Source of the DNA: Succinivibrionaceae bacterium
GTDB lineage: Bacteria > Pseudomonadota > Gammaproteobacteria > Enterobacterales > Succinivibrionaceae
DNA length: 64,000 bases
Direction of reading: 5' to 3'
Assembly: GCA_019420905.1 (NCBI GenBank)
Contig: JAHZGH010000006.1
Coordinates: 62,001 to 126,000 of the forward strand
Numbering within the stretch: the first letter of the stretch is position 1; each line of letters begins with the position of its first letter. The position numbers and the translations under genes were made by a program. The notes under the pieces are model-generated. The model was not told the DNA's origin and did no database searches. It worked only from the letters and a program-made list of their open reading frames with translations. Below, in pieces: positions 25,523 to 35,098 of the stretch.

Positions 25523-26901
25523 TTAGATCTCTTAAGCTAAGATTATGCCTTATATTGTGCATTATTGGTATTTTTTTCACAGCCGTAGTTAGCACGCGTT
25601 CTTACAGCAAAACCTTAGATGGGGCGCGCTTATATATTGATGAAGAGATTTCTCAGATAGCTGATATTATTGTGGCTTATAATATGCCGCTGCCTAAACG
25701 CTGGTCAGAACCCAATTTTTTCGATAACAGTTTTTTTAGAAACCATTCTCGACATCGTAATAATGATAGCTTATTTCTTCAGCCATCCTTATCGGATCTT
25801 TTTGAGAGGCATAGAGATATCATTATTGCTCCTTTATATACGCAACCTGGCGAAACTATTTTTATTCCCATGAATATTGAGGATGGACTGTATTCTATTT
25901 TAATCAATGACAATCGCGTTCGTTGTTATATTGCAACAAATAGGCAGGGGATACGTTTTGTAGTTGCAAGATCTTTATCGATTATAAATGATGCAGTGGA
26001 ACAGGCATTTAGAGATTCATTAATAGAATTTTTAGTACTGATAGGAATTTATATTCCTACGGTATTAGTAATTATGAACTTAATGTTCCTTCCTGTAAGA
26101 CGGCTTGCTTTTGATATTGATAAACGAAGGGAAAATGATTTGCGTCCTTTAAATGCTGAGAAAATACCATCTGAATTAGATGTATTTATTGATGCTTTAA
26201 ATAGATTATTTAATAAAACTTCTGAAAGTCTACAAAATGAAAGACGTTTTATTGCAGATGCAGCTCATGAGATGCGAACTCCTTTGACAGCGTTGAGTTT
26301 GCAGGCAGAGGCTTTTAAGGAGAAAGGTCTTGATGATGAGCAAAAAGAACAGCTTTTAGAATTACGACAGGCAATCAGAAGACAGCGAGATTTAACCACT
26401 AAGCTTTTAAATTATGCTCGCAGTCAATGTTCTCAGCCTCATGATTTTCAAGACATTGTAGTTAAGAGCTTATTTATTGAGATCTTAGAAGAATTAGGTG
26501 CCTTAGCTGATGATAAGAATATTGATTTTGGTATTGATGGCGAGGTTGATAGTGTAATTCACAGCGATAAAAATATACTTGAATCTATTTTGACGAATTT
26601 ATGTAGTAATGCGCTTAAATATACCCAGGAGAACGGACAGGTCGATTTAAGCTGTGAGGAGAATAGCAAGGAAATTATTATCTCAGTTAAAGATAATGGC
26701 TGCGGTATTCCCGAGGACAAGCTTAAATTAGTTTTTGAGCCGTTTTATAGAGTCGGTGGTGATACCGCTAGAGTTTCAGGTACTGGTTTAGGCTTAGCTA
26801 TTGTCAAATCTTCAGCCGAAGAATTAGGTGCTAAAGTAGAGCTTAGCAATGTAAAAGAAGGTGGACTTTTGGCAAAAGTGATATTGCCTAAGTTAAAGTG
26901 A
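25498..26901 (+). CDS. Sensor histidine kinase (QseC-like)
   Basis: Inner-membrane sensor of 467 residues. TM1 about 12-31, a periplasmic domain of about 140 residues rich in aromatic, Arg and Asn residues, TM2 about 170-195, a short HAMP-like linker, then the HisKA box with His257 in ADAAHEMRTPLTAL. The ATPase has the N box NLCSNALKYT and glycine boxes DNGCGIP and GTGLGLAIV. The start is probably TTG at 25498, overlapping the regulator by 25 bases with GAGGTG just upstream; no ATG is available before TM1. The signal is unknown. Pairing with the upstream regulator is inferred from the overlap. Confidence 0.9.
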   Translation: MEGRKGRLVRSLKLRLCLILCIIGIFFTAVVSTRSYSKTLDGARLYIDEEISQIADIIVAYNMPLPKRWSEPNFFDNSFFRNHSRHRNNDSLFLQPSLSDLFERHRDIIIAPLYTQPGETIFIPMNIEDGLYSILINDNRVRCYIATNRQGIRFVVARSLSIINDAVEQAFRDSLIEFLVLIGIYIPTVLVIMNLMFLPVRRLAFDIDKRRENDLRPLNAEKIPSELDVFIDALNRLFNKTSESLQNERRFIADAAHEMRTPLTALSLQAEAFKEKGLDDEQKEQLLELRQAIRRQRDLTTKLLNYARSQCSQPHDFQDIVVKSLFIEILEELGALADDKNIDFGIDGEVDSVIHSDKNILESILTNLCSNALKYTQENGQVDLSCEENSKEIIISVKDNGCGIPEDKLKLVFEPFYRVGGDTARVSGTGLGLAIVKSSAEELGAKVELSNVKEGGLLAKVILPKLK

Positions 26902-26928
26902 GTTATAAATTAGTATAAAAATTTCTAT

Positions 26929-28845
26929 ATGCAAGATAACAAAAAAAACGCTTATACAGGAGCTTCAATTGAAGTTTTAAAAGGTCTGGAGCCAGTAAGA
27001 CGTCGTCCAGGCATGTATACTGATACAGCTACCCCTAATCATTTAGGCATGGAGGTTATAGATAATAGTGTTGATGAAGCTGTAGCCGGATTTTGCAATA
27101 AAATTTTAGTAACTCTGCATCAAGATGGTAGTCTGGAAGTTGTTGATAATGGCAGAGGAATGCCTGTTGATCTTCATCCTGTAGAAAAAATTCCTGCTAT
27201 AGAGCTCATACTGTCGCGTTTACATGCAGGCGGTAAGTTTTCTTCTGATAATTATCAATTTTCAGGCGGACTGCACGGCGTAGGCGTTAGTGTAGTGAAT
27301 GCATTATCTTCAAAGCTTAAAGCTCAAGTAAGGCGTGAAGGTAAAATATATGAAATTGAATACGCTAAGGGCGAAAAAGTTATTCCTTTGCATGAAGCAG
27401 GAACTTGCGCTAAAAAAGATACTGGTACAGGAATTCGCTTTTATCCTGATGCAGAGTTTTTTGACAGTCCGCTTTTTGATATTAAAAGGTTGTGTCATCA
27501 GCTTAAGGCTAAAGCCGTCTTGTGCGAAAATTTAACCATAGTTTTTGTTGATGAAATCAATAATACTTCGGAAGAGTGGAGCTACAGTGGTGATTTAAGC
27601 ACATATTTAAAATCTCAACTTAGTGAACTAACTGATTTTACAGATATTTATCATGAATGTGTTAAAGGTGAGGATTGGATTGTAGAGTGGGCGGTATGTT
27701 GGGAAAATGGTAATAAGGCCCTGCAGAAAGTATGTGAATCATATGTAAATTTGATTCCTACTATAGAAGGGGGTACTCATGTAAACGGCTTTCGCTCTGG
27801 ACTGACTTTGGCTATAAGAGAATTCTGCGATCTGCAAAATTTACTGCCGCGCACTTTAAAAATTTCTCCTGAGGATGTATGGTCTGGCTGTATATATGTG
27901 CTTTCATTAAAGATGCATGAGCCTCAATTTGCAGGTCAGACTAAAGAAAAATTATCTAATCGGCAAATAGCAGGTCAAATTGAACAGGCAGTACGCGATC
28001 ATTTTTCTTTATGGTTAAACAGCAATGTTGACAAAGGAAAGATAATTGCAAACTTGATTATCAATAAAGCTAAAGAGCGCGATAGTCAAGCTAAGGTAGT
28101 TGAACGTAAAAAAACGGTACGAGGACCTCAATTACCAGGAAAGTTAGTAGACTGCACTTCAACTGATCCTAGTTTAGGAGAGCTGTTTATTGTTGAGGGT
28201 GATTCTGCAGGCGGTTCTGCGCGTCAGGCTCGTGACGCAAGCTTTCAGGCAATTTTACCTTTGAGAGGCAAGATCTTAAATACATGGGAAATTGGCGGCC
28301 ATACAGCATTAAATTCTGAGGAGATCAGGGCAATTACAGTTGCCATTGGCATAGAGCCTGATAGTGATGATTTATCTAATTTACGCTATAGCAAGATTTG
28401 TATTCTTGCAGATGCAGATGCAGATGGACTTCATATTGGTACGTTATTATGTGCTTTATTCGTAAAGCATTTTACTCAGCTGGTGAGAGAGGGGCATGTT
28501 TATGTTGCTTGTCCGCCTTTGTACCGTATTGATTGTGGTAAATTTAAAGAATATGCCTTAGATGATGCTGAATTAGCTCAAAAGCAAAATAAATTTATCC
28601 GTAAAGGCTTTAAGCGTGAAAATATTAAAATTCAGCGTTTTAAAGGTCTTGGCGAGATGAATCCTGAACAATTACGAGAAACTACTTTAGCTCCTAAATC
28701 CAGGCGTTTGATGCAGCTGACTTTAGACGCGGAGATTGAAGAAGAAACATTTGCTCTTTTAGATATGCTGTTATCTAAAAAGAGGGCAGCTGATCGGCGT
28801 CAATGGCTTGAAAATAATGGTGATAAGGCAGAGTTTTTAGACTAA
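26929..28845 (+). CDS. parE: DNA topoisomerase IV subunit B
   Basis: ATPase subunit of topoisomerase IV, which decatenates daughter chromosomes. 638 residues: GHKL ATPase with VIDNSVDEAVAGF, GRGMPVD and GGLHGVGVSVVNALS, a transducer domain, and the TOPRIM motifs IVEGDSAGGSA and LADADADGLHIG. It is distinguished from GyrB by its length and the absence of the about 170-residue GyrB insert. parC is not in the window. Confidence 0.96.
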   Translation: MQDNKKNAYTGASIEVLKGLEPVRRRPGMYTDTATPNHLGMEVIDNSVDEAVAGFCNKILVTLHQDGSLEVVDNGRGMPVDLHPVEKIPAIELILSRLHAGGKFSSDNYQFSGGLHGVGVSVVNALSSKLKAQVRREGKIYEIEYAKGEKVIPLHEAGTCAKKDTGTGIRFYPDAEFFDSPLFDIKRLCHQLKAKAVLCENLTIVFVDEINNTSEEWSYSGDLSTYLKSQLSELTDFTDIYHECVKGEDWIVEWAVCWENGNKALQKVCESYVNLIPTIEGGTHVNGFRSGLTLAIREFCDLQNLLPRTLKISPEDVWSGCIYVLSLKMHEPQFAGQTKEKLSNRQIAGQIEQAVRDHFSLWLNSNVDKGKIIANLIINKAKERDSQAKVVERKKTVRGPQLPGKLVDCTSTDPSLGELFIVEGDSAGGSARQARDASFQAILPLRGKILNTWEIGGHTALNSEEIRAITVAIGIEPDSDDLSNLRYSKICILADADADGLHIGTLLCALFVKHFTQLVREGHVYVACPPLYRIDCGKFKEYALDDAELAQKQNKFIRKGFKRENIKIQRFKGLGEMNPEQLRETTLAPKSRRLMQLTLDAEIEEETFALLDMLLSKKRAADRRQWLENNGDKAEFLD

Positions 28846-29106
28846 TTGTATATAAGGATTTGTCATTAAAAAAAAATTAAACGTGTTCAACGTTTTGATA
28901 TTCTGGCGTTATTTAAAAAAACGTTACATCTTTTCTTTATTTAAGTTGATGTTTATAAATTGTAAATTTAGCGTAAATGCGATTTTAATCGAATTTCCTT
29001 TTTTGACGCTGGTTTTATACTGTTATAAAATAACGTACATGCATCTGAATTTATACAAATTTTAATATAAAGATGTGAGAATTTATAACAATCGAGGATA
29101 TTTATA

Positions 29107-31653
29107 ATGGCAGTTAACAAACAGGCGTCAGGCAGACATTGTCGTAGCGCAAAATGTGCCGCAAAGGAAAATGTTTCTATGCAGAAAAAAAATTCTCATG
29201 CACAGGCTGTAGAAGAGTTCAAGACTGATATTGTCAGACACTTGCGTCGCACCATTGGTACTTCTCCTGAAAAAGCTTCTAATTTAGCTTGGTGGCAAGC
29301 ATTGGTAGCAACTGCTAATGAGAAAATTTTTGAACGTTTGACTGATACTCAGCATACTCATGCACAGCAAGATACTCGCGCAGTACATTATTTATCTGCA
29401 GAGTTTTTGATGGGCCGTTTGACTATCAATAACTTATGCAATTTAGAGAAATATGATATTGCTAGTGAAGCTTTAAAAGAATTAGGCTTAGATATAAACG
29501 AAATTTGTCAAGAAGAGCCTGATATGGCATTAGGAAATGGCGGCTTAGGCCGTTTAGCTGCCTGCTATATGGATTCTTTGGCAACTTTAAACTATCCATG
29601 TGTTGGTTACGGGTTACATTATGAAAATGGCTTATTCCGCCAAGAAATTCGTGGCGGCAAGCAAGTAGAGCGTCCTGACAGCTGGCGTGAATACGGCTGT
29701 CCTTGGGAGGTTTGCCGTCCGGAATCTTTACAGAACATTCCATTAGGCGGTTATGTTGAACATCAGCAGTGCCCTGATGGTTCAACTCAGGCTGTATGGC
29801 ATCCTAATCGTACTATTAAGGGAGTGCCTTGGGATATTCCGGTAGTTGGTTTCCGTGATTCCTCTGTAGCTATTTTGCGTTTATGGGAGTCTCGTCCTAC
29901 AGAGTCCTTTAACTGGGATGTTTTCAACGCTGGTGGTTATATTGATGCTCAGGAAGAGAAATCTGAAGCTGAGACCATCTCTAAGGTTTTATATCCAAAC
30001 GATTCTACTGATGCAGGTAAGAAATTGCGTCTAACTCAGCAGTATTTCTTCTCTGCATGTTCTTTACGCGATATATTGCGTCGTTATAATCGTACTCATC
30101 ATCATGATTACACTGATTTTGCTAATAAGATAGTAATTCAGCTTAATGATACTCATCCGGCTATTGCGGTTGCCGAGCTTATGCGTTTACTCATTGATGA
30201 GGAAGGCTTAAGCTTTGATGATGCTTGGAATATTGTTACAAAGACTTTTAACTATACAAACCATACTTTATTACCAGAAGCACTGGAGAAATGGCCTGTA
30301 TGGATTTTCGAGGAATTATTACCGCGTCATTTAGAAATTATCTATGATATCAATTATCGTTTCTTAAATGGCCCAGTCCAGGATCGTTGGCCTGATAATA
30401 ATGATATAAAGGCAAAGCTTTCTATCATTGAAGAAGGTCCGGTACGTAAAGTTCGTATGGCTAATTTATGCGTAATTGCTTCTCGCCGCGTTAATGGAGT
30501 AGCAGCAATTCACTCAGAATTAGTTAAAACTGATTTATTCCCTGAATATGCTGCTTTAAATCCTGAGAAATTCTGTAATGTTACTAATGGCGTAACTCCT
30601 AGACGCTGGTTATTAGCTTGTAATCCAGGCTTAGCTAAGCTGTATACAGAGGTTGCAGGAGAAGATTGGCCTTTAAATTTAGATAAGTGTGAAAAGCTTA
30701 AGCCTTATGCAGATGATCCTAAAATGCAGCAGCGCTTCATGCAGATAAAGCATGATAATAAAGTTGCTTTAGCTGCGGAAATCAAGCGTCTTGTCGGCGT
30801 AGATGTAAATCCTGATGCTATGTTTGATGTACAGGTCAAGCGTTTACATGAATATAAGCGTCAGCATTTGAATTTGCTTTATATCATGTCTCTTTATAAG
30901 CGCTTATTAGAGAATCCTGGTATGAAGATTGTTCCGCAGGTATTTATTTTTGGTGCTAAGGCAGCTCCTGCATATACTTTGGCAAAAGATATTATTTATG
31001 CCATCAACGCTGTAGGCAATCGTATCAATAATGATGTTCGTATTGGCGGACAATTAAAAGTAGTCTTTATGCCTAATTATCGTGTAAGTTTGGCTGAAAA
31101 GATTATTCCGGCAGCTGATATTTCAGAACAGATTTCTACTGCAGGTTATGAAGCTTCAGGTACTTCTAATATGAAGTTCTCCATAAATGGTGCCTTAACT
31201 TTAGGTACAATGGATGGAGCTAATATAGAGATTGTTGAGAAATCAGGCATTGATAACAACTTTATTTTCGGTTTAAGCGTTGATGAAGTTAAGGAGTTAA
31301 AGAGCCGCGGTTATAATCCTTGGGATTATTACAACTCTAATCCTGAATTAAAGAGCATTTTAGATTGGTTTGATACTGATTACTTCACACCAGGAGAGCC
31401 TGGCGCCTTGTCATCTATAAAACGTTCTTTACTTGACCAGGGCGACCCGTTCTTAGTATTAGCTGATTTTGTTTCATATCAGGATGCTCATATCAGAGCT
31501 GAGAAGATGTATGCAGATAAGGCTCGTTGGGCTAAGGCAGCAATCATTAACTCAGCCTCAATGGGTAAGTTTAGTTCTGATCGTTCTATTAAGGATTATG
31601 TTGAGAATATTTGGAATCTTAAAGATTGTAAGATCCCTGTAAGTGAAGAATAA
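29107..31653 (+). CDS. glgP: Glycogen/maltodextrin phosphorylase
   Basis: Phosphorolysis of alpha-1,4-glucans to glucose 1-phosphate. GT35 enzyme of 848 residues. PLP is bound by Lys690 in EASGTSNMKFSINGALT. LGNGGLGRLAACYMDS, NDTHPA and VTNGVTPRRW are intact. GlgP versus MalP cannot be settled without alignment. The N-terminus is about 25-30 residues longer than usual and contains two Cys (HCRSAKC). A second start, ATG 29179 (Met25), also has AAAGGA ten bases upstream, so two forms are possible. No other glg or mal gene is adjacent. Followed by a strong terminator. Confidence 0.95.
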   Translation: MAVNKQASGRHCRSAKCAAKENVSMQKKNSHAQAVEEFKTDIVRHLRRTIGTSPEKASNLAWWQALVATANEKIFERLTDTQHTHAQQDTRAVHYLSAEFLMGRLTINNLCNLEKYDIASEALKELGLDINEICQEEPDMALGNGGLGRLAACYMDSLATLNYPCVGYGLHYENGLFRQEIRGGKQVERPDSWREYGCPWEVCRPESLQNIPLGGYVEHQQCPDGSTQAVWHPNRTIKGVPWDIPVVGFRDSSVAILRLWESRPTESFNWDVFNAGGYIDAQEEKSEAETISKVLYPNDSTDAGKKLRLTQQYFFSACSLRDILRRYNRTHHHDYTDFANKIVIQLNDTHPAIAVAELMRLLIDEEGLSFDDAWNIVTKTFNYTNHTLLPEALEKWPVWIFEELLPRHLEIIYDINYRFLNGPVQDRWPDNNDIKAKLSIIEEGPVRKVRMANLCVIASRRVNGVAAIHSELVKTDLFPEYAALNPEKFCNVTNGVTPRRWLLACNPGLAKLYTEVAGEDWPLNLDKCEKLKPYADDPKMQQRFMQIKHDNKVALAAEIKRLVGVDVNPDAMFDVQVKRLHEYKRQHLNLLYIMSLYKRLLENPGMKIVPQVFIFGAKAAPAYTLAKDIIYAINAVGNRINNDVRIGGQLKVVFMPNYRVSLAEKIIPAADISEQISTAGYEASGTSNMKFSINGALTLGTMDGANIEIVEKSGIDNNFIFGLSVDEVKELKSRGYNPWDYYNSNPELKSILDWFDTDYFTPGEPGALSSIKRSLLDQGDPFLVLADFVSYQDAHIRAEKMYADKARWAKAAIINSASMGKFSSDRSIKDYVENIWNLKDCKIPVSEE

Positions 31654-31666
31654 TTCTTGATTAAAT

Positions 31667-31692
31667 AAAAAAGGGGCAAAGGCCCCTTTTTT
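31667..31692. terminator. Bidirectional terminator between glgP and the rhodanese gene
   Basis: An 11-bp stem (31667-31677 with 31682-31692), with GGGGC/GCCCC flanked by A6 and T6+ runs, between convergent genes. Confidence 0.9.
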
Positions 31693-31713
31693 TATGCATT
31701 AAAAAAATTGCCG

Positions 31714-32094
31714 TTAAGGTCTAATAGTTCCATAAGGCCAATGAGAAATACCTCCCATATTTAATATATAGTTATAACCTAAGTGTCTTAGTTTTAAAGC
31801 AGCATCTAAGGCTCGTTTGCCTGACAGGCAATATACGATAATAGGCTCATTCAAATTTGGAAGAACTTTAGATATTGTATCTTTTTTAATAGTATCTACA
31901 GGTATATTTATGGCATTGATGATATAGCCTTGTTTATATTCATCTGCTTCCCGTACATCTATAAGCTTTACTTTGCCTGTTTCCAAAAGAATATTAGCTG
32001 TAGGATAGTCAATATTGCTAATTCCTGGATTGATAGTGATGTTTTTATGGTTTGTATTAATATCCGGCGCAGTCGGCCATAGTGAAGGTATCAT
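31714..32094 (-). CDS. Rhodanese-like domain protein
   Basis: A single rhodanese domain of 126 residues without signal peptide. The domain runs from about residue 28 (DYPTANILLETGKVKLIDVRE) to the end. The active-site loop is VYCLSGKRALDAA, with the cysteine expected to carry persulfide sulfur. LIDVREADEYKQGYIINAINIP is the usual CH2A/B region. The start is the ATG at 32094, six bases after GGAG; an upstream TTG at 32106 lies within that ribosome site. The ribosome site itself is in a hairpin (32101-32117). Physiological sulfur donor and acceptor unknown. Confidence 0.88.
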   Translation of the reverse strand: MIPSLWPTAPDINTNHKNITINPGISNIDYPTANILLETGKVKLIDVREADEYKQGYIINAINIPVDTIKKDTISKVLPNLNEPIIVYCLSGKRALDAALKLRHLGYNYILNMGGISHWPYGTIRP

Positions 32095-32100
32095 GTATAA

Positions 32101-32117
32101 CTCCAAATAATTTGGAG
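32101..32117 (-). promoter_or_regulatory. Hairpin masking the ribosome site of the rhodanese gene
   Basis: On the minus strand CTCCAAA and TTTGGAG form a perfect 7-bp stem with a three-base loop. The 3' arm contains the GGAG Shine-Dalgarno, six bases before the ATG at 32094. Translation would require the stem to open. Confidence 0.55.
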
Positions 32118-32125
32118 TTATTTTA

Positions 32126-32154
32126 AATTATCCTGCCAAAAGAGCAGGATAATT
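32126..32154 (-). terminator. Probable terminator after hldE
   Basis: An 11-bp stem (32126-32136 with 32144-32154) about a dozen bases past the hldE stop. On the minus strand the GC-containing stem is followed by TTTAAAATAA, a weak T-run, so termination may be partial, allowing read-through into the rhodanese gene. Confidence 0.65.
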
Positions 32155-32165
32155 GCGAAATTTTT

Positions 32166-33599
32166 TTAGGCTTTAATTTTATTTACGATAGAGGTTGTAG
32201 AGAAACCAGAAACTATAGGGAGAGTTAATACTTGACCTCCATTTGCTAAAACCTCTTTGTGTCCGGCAATTTCTTCTATTCTATAATCGCCGCCTTTGAC
32301 TAAAATATCAGGCAGGACTTTAGCTATAAGTTGTTGCGGCGTTTCTTCATCAAAGCATACTACATAATCCACGCAGCCTAGTGCTGATAAAACAGCCATT
32401 CTGCCTTCTTCGCTTACTATTGGTCTAGTAGGCCCTTTCAAGGCTTTTACAGATTTGTCAGAATTAACTGCAACAATTAGGATATCTCCTAATTTACGGG
32501 CTTGCTGCAAATAAGTTACATGTCCTTTATGAAGGATATCAAAACAGCCATTAGTCATAACTATTTTTCGTCCTTGAGCTTTTAGAGCCGGAACTATTTC
32601 AAGTAAGCGCTTATAGCTCACAACACCTTTTTCAAGATTATAAGAAAGTTTATTTTCCTGTAAAACTTGGCGCAATTCTTCTGTGGTAACTGTTGAAGTT
32701 CCTAGCTTGCCCACTACAATACCGGCTGCACGGTTTGCAATTTCACAGGCTTCAACTAGATTAGTTCCGGCAGCCAGACTTGCAGCAAGAACGCCTATAA
32801 CAGTATCGCCAGCTCCTGTAACATCATATACTTCTTGAGCTCTTGTCGGGAGATGCACTGTGTTCATATGCGGGCGCACGAGAGACATGCCATCTTCAGA
32901 TCTGGTTACAAGTAAACATTCAAGCTCAAAATCGGCAATTAATTTTAAAGCTTTTTGTTCTAAATCCTGATTGTCTTTTACTTTACCAACTACAGCCTCA
33001 AATTCAGACATATTTGGGGTAAGCATGGTAGCGCCTCGATAGCGATTAAAATCAGTTCCTTTAGGATCGATTAAAACCTTCATATTGCGGGCACGAGCTT
33101 TTTTTATCAATTCTTGTATAGCACTTAATGAGCCTTTGCCGTAGTCTGAACAAACTAAAATTTTTGTATCAGGATCTATATTATCAAAAGCGCTAAAAAA
33201 CTTATCCTTGGGAATATCATTTAATGGATCTTCGAAATCAAGACGCAGTAATTGCTGATTACGGCAAAGAATACGTAATTTAGTAATGGTAGGGTGATTT
33301 TTAGAAAAAACAAAATTGGGCTTAATTTTTTTCGAACGTACTAAATTTTCTAATTTTTCAGCAGCTTCATCTTCTCCTACAATGCCAATAAGCTCGCAAG
33401 GAGCCCCTAAAGAGGAAATATTTAAAGCTACATTAGCCGCGCCTCCGGCGCGATCTTCTCTGTTTGTAACTCTAACTACAGGTACAGGAGCTTCCGGAGA
33501 GATTCGATTTGATTGTCCTTTCCAATAGCGATCAAGCATGACATCGCCGATTACGGCTACTTTAGCATTACTAAATTGAGGTATATTTAAAGTACTCAT
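32166..33599 (-). CDS. hldE: Bifunctional heptose 7-phosphate kinase/heptose 1-phosphate adenylyltransferase
   Basis: Makes ADP-heptose for the LPS inner core, in two non-consecutive steps. 477 residues, identical in length to E. coli HldE. The N-terminal PfkB-type kinase domain (1-about 318) has GGAANVALN and the catalytic GAGDTVIG. The C-terminal cytidylyltransferase-like domain (about 340-477) has TNGCFDILHKGHVTYL. It lies 53 bases after kdsD, so two LPS-core precursor enzymes are transcribed together. Confidence 0.97.
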   Translation of the reverse strand: MSTLNIPQFSNAKVAVIGDVMLDRYWKGQSNRISPEAPVPVVRVTNREDRAGGAANVALNISSLGAPCELIGIVGEDEAAEKLENLVRSKKIKPNFVFSKNHPTITKLRILCRNQQLLRLDFEDPLNDIPKDKFFSAFDNIDPDTKILVCSDYGKGSLSAIQELIKKARARNMKVLIDPKGTDFNRYRGATMLTPNMSEFEAVVGKVKDNQDLEQKALKLIADFELECLLVTRSEDGMSLVRPHMNTVHLPTRAQEVYDVTGAGDTVIGVLAASLAAGTNLVEACEIANRAAGIVVGKLGTSTVTTEELRQVLQENKLSYNLEKGVVSYKRLLEIVPALKAQGRKIVMTNGCFDILHKGHVTYLQQARKLGDILIVAVNSDKSVKALKGPTRPIVSEEGRMAVLSALGCVDYVVCFDEETPQQLIAKVLPDILVKGGDYRIEEIAGHKEVLANGGQVLTLPIVSGFSTTSIVNKIKA

Positions 33600-33652
33600 A
33601 TATTTCCTAATAGCTTGTAAGATTTGCTCTAATTTTAATTTAATTATTATGA

Positions 33653-34624
33653 TTAAATAATGCCAGCGGCCATAAGATCATGCAAATTGAATGCTCCTAA
33701 AGGATGACGAGCTTCATCAATAACAATAATACCATTGATCTTTTTTTGCTGCATCAATACCAAAGCATCTGCAGCAAGATTTTGTTTGTATACTAATCCT
33801 TTAACATTTTTGGACATAACTTCGGATATAGGTACGTTTATAGCAATATTCTTTTCCAAAAGCCGACGTAAATCCCCATCAGTGAAAATACCTTGCAGAA
33901 TGTTTGCAGTATCTACTACAGCAACCATACCCAGTCCTTTTTGCGACATTTCCAGTAAGGCTTCTTTTACAGTACAGTCGTCTTTTACCTTAGGCAGGTC
34001 TGAATTGCTGTGCATCAAATCTTCGCAGCGTACCAGAAGCTTTCTGCCTAAAGCCCCTCCCGGATGAGAGAGAGCAAAATCTCTTTCAGTAAATCCGCGC
34101 GCTTCAATTAAGGCTACAGCAATAGCGTCTCCTATGGCAAGTTCAGCTGTGGAGCTGGATGTAGGAGCTAAATTTAAAGGGCAGGCTTCTTTTTTGACAT
34201 GGGCATTTAGTGCAACGCACGCAGCCTGAGCTAATGATGACTGCAGATTTCCCGTGATCGCAATTAGGGGAATTTGGCGGCGAATTAAAATTGGAATTAA
34301 AATTTTTAACTCAGAGCCTTCACCTGAATTAGAAATAGCAATAACACAATCATCTTTTCCTATCATGCCTAAATCTCCATGAGCAGCTTCACCTGCTTGA
34401 ACAAAGAATGATTGTGTTCCTGTGCTTGCTAGCGTGGAGGCTATTTTAGTAGCAATATGCCCAGATTTTCCTACGCCAGTCAAAATTACTTTGCCTTTGG
34501 TGTTTACAATAATTTCGCAGGCTTTTGCGAAATTTTCATCAATTGTAGGTATTAGATCTAATAAGCATTGAGCTTCTTCTTTAAGCACGCGAATTCCTGC
34601 AGCAATACATGATTTAGCAAACAT
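33653..34624 (-). CDS. kdsD: D-arabinose 5-phosphate isomerase
   Basis: Interconverts ribulose 5-phosphate and arabinose 5-phosphate, the first step to Kdo of LPS. An N-terminal SIS domain with GVGKSGHIATKIASTLASTG, EAAHGDLGM and ISNSGEGSE is followed by two CBS repeats (from about residue 205, GIFTDGDLRR in the first). I place the start at the ATG at 34624 (323 residues), since GGAG lies seven bases upstream. Longer frames exist but begin inside or before that site. E. coli also has gutQ as a paralog, but the match and the hldE neighbour favour KdsD. Confidence 0.94.
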   Translation of the reverse strand: MFAKSCIAAGIRVLKEEAQCLLDLIPTIDENFAKACEIIVNTKGKVILTGVGKSGHIATKIASTLASTGTQSFFVQAGEAAHGDLGMIGKDDCVIAISNSGEGSELKILIPILIRRQIPLIAITGNLQSSLAQAACVALNAHVKKEACPLNLAPTSSSTAELAIGDAIAVALIEARGFTERDFALSHPGGALGRKLLVRCEDLMHSNSDLPKVKDDCTVKEALLEMSQKGLGMVAVVDTANILQGIFTDGDLRRLLEKNIAINVPISEVMSKNVKGLVYKQNLAADALVLMQQKKINGIIVIDEARHPLGAFNLHDLMAAGII

Positions 34625-35098
34625 GTATATCTCCATTACTATAGACAAAAACGGTATTGCAGATTCTAACACAGTCTAGTGTGTGTAATTGTCGTGCAAT
34701 TTGCTAATCTAATTTAGAAAAGCTGAAAATTAGTTAACTGAAGCATTAGCTATAAAAACTTAAGCTATTTGACTTGGAAACTGAAATTTTTTGAATAGGT
34801 ATGGCTGACATTCTATGTATTGAAGAATACAGCCATAAAAAATTAAAATAAATTTGTTCAGAATATAGATCAGAATGAACACAGCAAATATCTAGGATAT
34901 GGTTGTTACAAAAGCTACTTTTTAGTATATGCTCTAAAAGATGATATATATTAACTTCAAGTAAGAACTTAAGAATATCCTCCAAGTGAAAATTAGTGCT
35001 AAGTATGCTGAAGCTGAAGGCTGTTATTAGTATTTTTGCTCAAGAACAGCCGGATCAATTAGTCTTTAATAGTAAAAATCTCCATTAAGGAGCTTATT
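34625..35098. other. Divergent intergenic region, kdsD / MFS porter
   Basis: 474 bases with no convincing gene. A 79-codon frame on the minus strand is rich in Cys, His, Tyr and Ile, lacks a clear ribosome site and looks like chance. The region should carry divergent promoters; AAGGAG lies 7 bases before the MFS start. Confidence 0.4.

Noticed and set aside
28883..29065. 60-codon frame between parE and glgP
   Set aside because: Phe/Tyr/Lys-rich as expected from translating AT-rich spacer, with no ribosome site and no motif.
34746..34985. 79-codon minus-strand frame in the kdsD/MFS spacer
   Set aside because: No ribosome site, odd composition, no recognisable motif; sits in a region that must hold promoters.
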